Source: an uncultured Eubacteriales bacterium
Lineage (GTDB): Bacteria > Bacillota > Clostridia > Oscillospirales > Acutalibacteraceae
Assembly (NCBI GenBank): GCA_934647945.1
Contig: CAKUFK010000008.1
Coordinates: 45,743 to 109,742, forward strand
DNA length: 64,000 bases
Reading direction: 5' to 3'
The position numbers were made by a program, and so were the translations under genes. Below are positions 59,465 through 64,000 of this stretch, one piece after another (within the stretch, counting starts at the first letter, position 1; each line of letters opens with the position of its first letter). Under the pieces are notes generated by a model. That model worked only from the letters and a program-made list of their open reading frames with translations, had not been told where the DNA came from and searched no databases.

Positions 59465-62161
59465 ATGGACGAAACACGTCTCGATCCCGACGAGCTGCTC
59501 CGGGTCATCCATCATGAGGAGAGACGCAAAGGCCGGGGGCATCTCTGCATTTTTTTCGGGTATGCGGCCGGGGTAGGGAAAACCTATGCCATGCTGACGG
59601 CCGCTCACGCGGCCAAACGGCAGGGAATCGACGTGGTGGTGGGCTATGTCGAGCCCCACATGCGTCCTCAGACCACGGCGCTGCTGGAAGGGCTGGAGGC
59701 CCTGCCGGTAAAGGACTGCCCTCATCACAACATCACGCTGCGGGAATTCGACCTGGACGCGGCGCTCAAGCGGAAACCCGGGCTTATCCTGGTGGATGAA
59801 CTGGCCCATACCAACGCAGACGGCTGCCGGCATAAAAAGCGATACCAGGACGTGGAAGAGCTGCTGGCCGCCGGCATCGACGTCTACACTACAGTAAACG
59901 TCCAGCATATCGAGAGTCTCAACAACATGGTGGCGTCGATCACCGGCGTCATTGTACAGGAACGTATCCCCGACAAGGTGTTCGACAGTGCCGATCAAGT
60001 CAAGCTAGTGGATATCGAGCCCCAAGAGCTGCTGGACAGGCTCAGCGAAGGCAAGATCTACCGGGAGGCGCAGGCCCAGCGGGCGGCCACCAACTTTTTC
60101 AGCATCGAGAACTTGACGGCACTGCGGGAGATCGCCTTGCGCCGGTGTGCCGACCGGGTAAACCAGCTGTCGGAGAACGCCCGGATCAAGAGCAAGGGCG
60201 ACTATTACACCGACGAGCATATTTTGGTCTGCCTCTCCCCCTCTCCCTCCAACGCCAAGCTCATCCGCACGGCGGCCCGCATGGCCCGGGCTTTCAACGG
60301 CAGCTTCACCGCCCTGTTTGTCGAAACTCCGGCGTTTCCCACTATGTCCGACGAGGATAAGAACCGGCTGCGGAACAATATCCACCTGGCCGAACAGCTG
60401 GGTGCCACCATCGAAACCACCTACGGCGACGATGTGGCGCTGCAGATTGCGGAATTCGCCCGGCTGTCCGGGGTATCCAAAATCGTCATCGGCCGTAACA
60501 ACGCCCAAAAACGCTTCCTTTTCAGCAAGCCCACCCTGACCGAAAAGCTGATCGCCTATTCGCCGAATCTGGATGTCTATGTCATTCCGGACAGTACGGC
60601 GCGGATTTACCGGGAGAGGGAGCGCCGGCACCGGGAGCGTCAGAAGCTGCTGCCGGCGGATATTCTGAAAACGCTGTTCGTCCTGGCCGCCGCGACCTTC
60701 ATCGGCTTCGGTTTTCAAATGCTGGGATTCAGCGAAAGCAATATCATCACGGTCTATATTCTGAGCGTCCTCATCACGTCGGTGATTACCAGCCGGAGGA
60801 TTTACAGCCTGGCATCTTCCCTTGTCGGCGTACTGATCTTCAATTTCTTTTTCACAGCCCCTCACTATTCCCTGATGGCCTATGACAGCGGGTATCCGGC
60901 GACCTTCGTCATCATGTTTTTGTCCGCTTTCATCTCCAGTTCCCTGGCGGTAAGGATTCAGAAAAATGCCCGGCAGTCGGCGGTTGCCGCCTACCGCACA
61001 AAAATCCTGCTGGACACCAACCAGATGCTGCAAAAAGCCGGGGGAAAAGCGGATATCGTCCAGGTCACAGCCGGACAGCTGATGAAGCTGCTGCATCGGG
61101 ACATCGTCTTTTATCTGGCGGAACGGGACAGACTGGGCGAGCCCGACGTCTTCATGGACGGCGCGGGCGCTCCTGATCCGGCCTATATATCGGAAAACGA
61201 AAAGGCTGTGGCGGCATGGGTTTTGAAAAACAATAAGCGGGCCGGCGCCACCACCGCCACCTTGGGAGACGCCAAATGCTATTATCTGGCCGTCCGGGTG
61301 GCCGGCACAGTGTATGGCGTGGCGGGCATCGTGGTGGGTGAAACGCCGCTGGACGCTTTTGAGAATAATATTGTCCTCTCCATTCTCGGCGAATGCGCAC
61401 TGGCTCTGGAAAGCGAACAAATGGCGGTCGAAAAGGAAGAAGCGGCGGTGCTGGCCAAAAACGAACAACTGCGCGCCAACCTGCTTCGGGCGATTTCCCA
61501 TGACCTGCGGACGCCCTTGACCTCGATTTCCGGCAACGCCAGCAACCTGCTGGCTAATGAAGAGAGCTTCGATAAGGCCACCCGGCATCAAATCTACAGG
61601 GATATCTACAACGATTCCCTGTGGCTGATCAATCTGGTGGAAAACCTCCTGTCCGTCACCCGTATTACCAAAGGGGAAATCCAGCTGCATCTGACGGCGG
61701 AGCTGATGGATGAAGTGGTTGCGGAAGCTCTGCGGCACGTTGGCCGACAAAGCGCGGAGCATACCATCCGTGTGATAAGCTCGGATGATCTCATCCTGGC
61801 GAAAATAGACGCCAAGCTCATGGTACAGGTAGTGATCAATATCGTGGATAATGCCATCAAATACACACCGCCCGGTTCTACCATCACCATTTCCACAGAA
61901 AAAAGACAAGATAAAGTCGTTGTCAAAATTGCGGACGACGGTCCGGGTGTTCCCGATGAGGCTAAGCCACGGATTTTTGATATGTTTTACACCGGAGCAG
62001 GCAAAATCGCTGACAGCCGGCGCAGCCTGGGATTGGGGCTGGCGCTGTGCAAGTCCATCATTGACGCCCACGGCGGCACCCTTTCGGTTTCGGACAACAA
62101 GCCCCACGGAGCTGTTTTCACCTTTACTTTACAGGCCGAGGAGGTTGATTTGCATGAATAA
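59465..62161 (+). CDS. kdpD: Osmosensitive K+ channel histidine kinase KdpD
   Basis: An 898-residue kinase with all KdpD parts. N-terminal KdpD domain: Walker A-like GYAAGVGKTYAM, and DELAHTNADGCRHKKRYQDVEELLAAGIDVYTTVNVQHIESLN. Usp-like domain about 245-370 (ILVCLSPSPSNAKLIRTAARMARAF). DUF4118 four helices about 400-500. GAF-like region. HisKA RAISHDLRTPLTSISGNASN, HATPase NIVDNAIKYT and RRSLGLGLALCKSIIDAHGG. GAAGGCGGG precedes the ATG. Overlaps kdpE by 8 bases. Confidence 0.97.
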   Translation: MDETRLDPDELLRVIHHEERRKGRGHLCIFFGYAAGVGKTYAMLTAAHAAKRQGIDVVVGYVEPHMRPQTTALLEGLEALPVKDCPHHNITLREFDLDAALKRKPGLILVDELAHTNADGCRHKKRYQDVEELLAAGIDVYTTVNVQHIESLNNMVASITGVIVQERIPDKVFDSADQVKLVDIEPQELLDRLSEGKIYREAQAQRAATNFFSIENLTALREIALRRCADRVNQLSENARIKSKGDYYTDEHILVCLSPSPSNAKLIRTAARMARAFNGSFTALFVETPAFPTMSDEDKNRLRNNIHLAEQLGATIETTYGDDVALQIAEFARLSGVSKIVIGRNNAQKRFLFSKPTLTEKLIAYSPNLDVYVIPDSTARIYRERERRHRERQKLLPADILKTLFVLAAATFIGFGFQMLGFSESNIITVYILSVLITSVITSRRIYSLASSLVGVLIFNFFFTAPHYSLMAYDSGYPATFVIMFLSAFISSSLAVRIQKNARQSAVAAYRTKILLDTNQMLQKAGGKADIVQVTAGQLMKLLHRDIVFYLAERDRLGEPDVFMDGAGAPDPAYISENEKAVAAWVLKNNKRAGATTATLGDAKCYYLAVRVAGTVYGVAGIVVGETPLDAFENNIVLSILGECALALESEQMAVEKEEAAVLAKNEQLRANLLRAISHDLRTPLTSISGNASNLLANEESFDKATRHQIYRDIYNDSLWLINLVENLLSVTRITKGEIQLHLTAELMDEVVAEALRHVGRQSAEHTIRVISSDDLILAKIDAKLMVQVVINIVDNAIKYTPPGSTITISTEKRQDKVVVKIADDGPGVPDEAKPRIFDMFYTGAGKIADSRRSLGLGLALCKSIIDAHGGTLSVSDNKPHGAVFTFTLQAEEVDLHE

Positions 62162-62852
62162 GCCGACGATTTTGGCTGTGGAGGACGACGCCGCTATACG
62201 TTCGCTGATCTCCACCACCCTGAAAACCCACGATTACAACTATTTGACCGCACGGGACGGCCGGAGTGCCTTGCTGGAGGCGTCCTCTCACAACCCGGAC
62301 ATCATCCTGCTGGATCTGGGATTGCCGGATATGGACGGCGTGGACATCATCCAGGCCATCCGGCAGTGGTCGGGTGTGCCGATCATTGTCATCAGCGCCC
62401 GCAGCGAGGACACGGATAAAATTAAAGCTCTGGACGCCGGCGCGGACGATTACCTGACCAAGCCTTTTTCCGTGGAAGAGCTGCTGGCCCGTCTGCGGGT
62501 CACTCAGAGGCGGCTGGCCGCGCAGCAGGGCGCGGCCCACGAAACGTCGGTATTTGTCAATGGGCAGCTGAAAATCGATTATGCGGCCGGCTGTGTCTAT
62601 CTGAACGACCAGGAACTGCATCTGACCCCTATTGAATACAAGCTGCTTTGCCTGCTTGCCAAACATGTCGGCAAGGTGCTGACCCATTCCTATATCACCG
62701 ATTCCATCTGGGGAAACCATGTGGACAACGACGTGGCGTCTCTGCGGGTGTTCATGGCAACACTGCGCAAAAAGATCGAACGCGATCCCAACTCGCCCCA
62801 ATATATCCAGACCCATATCGGCGTGGGATACCGAATGCTCCGGGTGGAATAA
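62154..62852 (+). CDS. kdpE: KdpE response regulator
   Basis: A 232-residue OmpR-family regulator, MNKPTILAVEDDAAIRSLISTTLKTHDYNYLTARDG. The receiver Asp lies in IILLDLGLPDMDGVD, and DDYLTKPFSVEELLARLRV follows. The DNA-binding domain has LTPIEYKLLCLLAKHVGKVLTHSYITDSIWG and ends with YIQTHIGVGYRMLRVE. It pairs with full-length KdpD. It is the best candidate for binding the triple boxes. Confidence 0.95.
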   Translation: MNKPTILAVEDDAAIRSLISTTLKTHDYNYLTARDGRSALLEASSHNPDIILLDLGLPDMDGVDIIQAIRQWSGVPIIVISARSEDTDKIKALDAGADDYLTKPFSVEELLARLRVTQRRLAAQQGAAHETSVFVNGQLKIDYAAGCVYLNDQELHLTPIEYKLLCLLAKHVGKVLTHSYITDSIWGNHVDNDVASLRVFMATLRKKIERDPNSPQYIQTHIGVGYRMLRVE

Positions 62853-62931
62853 AGAGAGAGCACCATTGATGTCTGAAGATAGTATTTGTTCGCCTTCGGT
62901 AAGATAGCTTCATAGTAGGGGGCGGTATAGG

Positions 62932-63564
62932 ATGGGAAAACTTCACGAGTGCTTTGAAAACACGATTACTAAGATTGGTTTTACACATGCAGAGCTTCCG
63001 GGAGCATTTTTTAATAGTGCTCCCATTGGTATACGGTTTGAAATCGGAGGTAAAGAAAACGTATATTTGCCTGATGATAAGGGATTGAACCTAATTTATG
63101 TGAAAAATGCCTTTTATCGTGCAAAAACATTATTTGATGGTTTGCCATGCCGCCCCGTCCTTCTTAGGATAGACAACTATCCGGAAGAAGCAGATAGGAT
63201 CACTCTACAAACACTTTCACAGGTAGGGTTACCTGCTCCAGATGAAACAATCAAGGAAAAACGTATTGATGAAGGGGCCTGCTTTTTTCAAGAACATTTA
63301 TACTGGGATTTGGCAAAAAATAATTGTCAAATTGACAAATTGCTTTTAGAAATTATAAAAGGCGATATTGGCGGTTTTTCCTGTTTATGCTCCAATGTGT
63401 ATTTTCTGAATGCCAAATGTGCTATACTCTATCATTTGTATGATGATAGAGGTGTTGATATTGTTGCGAATGATAAGTATTCTTTGTTGCCTTTATACCA
63501 GAAATACAACGAGTGGATTCTTCAGTACGATAAAGCAAAAATAGACCAATTATTTGCCAATTGA
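62932..63564 (+). CDS. DUF3885 protein, low-GC
   Basis: A 210-residue soluble protein. The C-terminal block LYHLYDDRGVDIVANDKYSLLPLYQKYNEWILQYDKAKIDQLF is the DUF3885 signature. GAENVYLPDD-like KENVYLPDDKGLN and RAKTLFDGLP are the N-terminal blocks. Its codons are AT-rich, unlike the kdp genes before it, so it looks acquired. SD weak (GGGGGCGG about 10 bases upstream). Some relatives sit by secreted toxins, but no toxin gene is here. Confidence 0.8.
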   Translation: MGKLHECFENTITKIGFTHAELPGAFFNSAPIGIRFEIGGKENVYLPDDKGLNLIYVKNAFYRAKTLFDGLPCRPVLLRIDNYPEEADRITLQTLSQVGLPAPDETIKEKRIDEGACFFQEHLYWDLAKNNCQIDKLLLEIIKGDIGGFSCLCSNVYFLNAKCAILYHLYDDRGVDIVANDKYSLLPLYQKYNEWILQYDKAKIDQLFAN

Positions 63565-63782
63565 GCGTAATTCGTATCTGTCAACTCCTCGTTTATCGGG
63601 TAGATTTCATACCACTTGATTAATTTTAGTCGTACCACCTGCGAGACGTTTGTAAAGTCGCGTAAAGACTCCCTTTGCTGGCTGATGAGGGCGCCTCCCG
63701 CAAACGGATTTCCTGGATTTTGGCGGGGCGAAAATTAGACCACTTGCCACCTGATGACGGCTAAAATATTACTTATACAGGC
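63565..63782. other. Possible insertion-sequence end remnant
   Basis: On the minus strand the stretch contains repeated GTGGTxTxA-type units (AAGTGGTCTAATTTTCGCCCC, CAGGTGGTACGACTAAAAT, CAAGTGGTATGAAATCTACC) and starts near TGTCAACTCC at 63588. Such repeated terminal units resemble the ends of IS21-type elements. No transposase is present. Otherwise nothing is seen in this gap. Confidence 0.3.
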
Positions 63783-63818
63783 AAAAAACACGTCCGGAGG
63801 CCAAGGCTCCGGACGTGT
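63783..63818 (-). terminator. rRNA operon terminator
   Basis: ACACGTCCGGAG / CTCCGGACGTGT with a 7-base loop and a T run on the minus strand, about 120 bases after the 23S 3' end. Confidence 0.88.
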
Positions 63819-63935
63819 CATATCAATCTGCAAGTTCAGGGAAAGAGCCCTGAGAACTGAATAGAGAGAGAAGAAGAGGAGAGATGACGAGCGTGGGGTG
63901 GGACATCCAGGGAAGGATGGGACCACCCGAAAAAC

Positions 63936-64000
63936 AAGGTCAAGCCCTCGGTCTATTAGTACTGCCAAGCTAAAGACGTCACCGCCCTTACACATGCAGC
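63936..64000 (-). rRNA. 23S ribosomal RNA, 3' end (partial)
   Basis: The minus strand reads TACTAATAGACCGAGGGCTT followed by GACC, the universal 3' end of 23S rRNA, preceded by GTGTAAGGGCGGTGACGTC. The rest of the gene lies beyond the window. No 5S rRNA sequence is found between it and the terminator at 63783, so 5S is not in the usual downstream place. Confidence 0.92.

Noticed and set aside
63565..63935. Possible 5S rRNA downstream of 23S
   Set aside because: The conserved 5S core (CCCGTTCCCATCCCGAACACGG region or its complement) could not be found.

Overview
The window looks like chromosome of a spore-forming Firmicute of the class Clostridia, probably one of the fairly GC-rich Oscillospirales/Ruminococcaceae-like lineages. 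Evidence: the sporulation sigma factor SigG, a cotJABC spore-coat cluster, a gerA-type germinant receptor operon, a YlmC/YmxH sporulation protein, two T-box leaders, strong AAGGAGG ribosome-binding sites and frequent TTG/GTG starts. No plasmid or phage backbone is visible. A few AT-rich islands (about 35150-36260 and 62930-63780) stand out from the GC-rich background and look acquired.

Layout. 1-2319: the end of a cysteine-desulfurase-like/DUF3343 pair and galM. 2456-8150: a tryptophan T-box operon with an ABC importer (trpXYZ), a PfkB sugar kinase and a TrpB2-type tryptophan synthase beta subunit. 8270-16540: single genes (an unknown protein, AraC and LytTR regulators, a PadR/DUF1048 pair, cotJABC, nagB, a GT2 glycosyltransferase). 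17021-21400: tsf-rpsB, ylmC, sigG and a GT8 glycosyltransferase. 21600-21816: a candidate structured RNA with its own promoter and terminator. 21879-27430: a T-box-led alaS operon (alaS-hinT-exonuclease-DUF2752-HAD phosphatase). 27784-33018: the germinant receptor genes and a DUF421/DUF4363 pair. 33147-35143: a YtrA-like GntR/ABC transporter operon with an operator palindrome. 35470-37878: secreted or membrane proteins. 38301-41272: feoAB and an AbrB regulator.

41538-50029 is a complete type I-C CRISPR-Cas locus: cas3-cas5-cas8c-cas7-cas4-cas1-cas2 on the minus strand, followed by a leader and 12 repeats. From 50274 to 62852 lies a potassium island: dapA, kdpFABC, a TPR protein, an HTH protein, a shortened KdpD-like kinase with its response regulator, then full-length kdpD and kdpE. 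The window closes with a low-GC DUF3885 gene, a possible insertion-sequence remnant and the 3' end of a 23S rRNA gene on the minus strand.

The most notable observation is a shared promoter design in the potassium island. Upstream of dapA, kdpF, the TPR gene and full-length kdpD there are three similar 9-bp boxes with identical geometry: 11 bp from box 1 to box 2, 20 bp from box 2 to box 3, and 27 bp from box 3 to a -10 hexamer. This defines a probable KdpE-type regulon that includes two genes not normally linked to potassium transport. Other leads are the candidate structured RNA, a large insertion in KdpA, a CRISPR-repeat-like sequence upstream of cas3, and a mosaic secreted protein gene.
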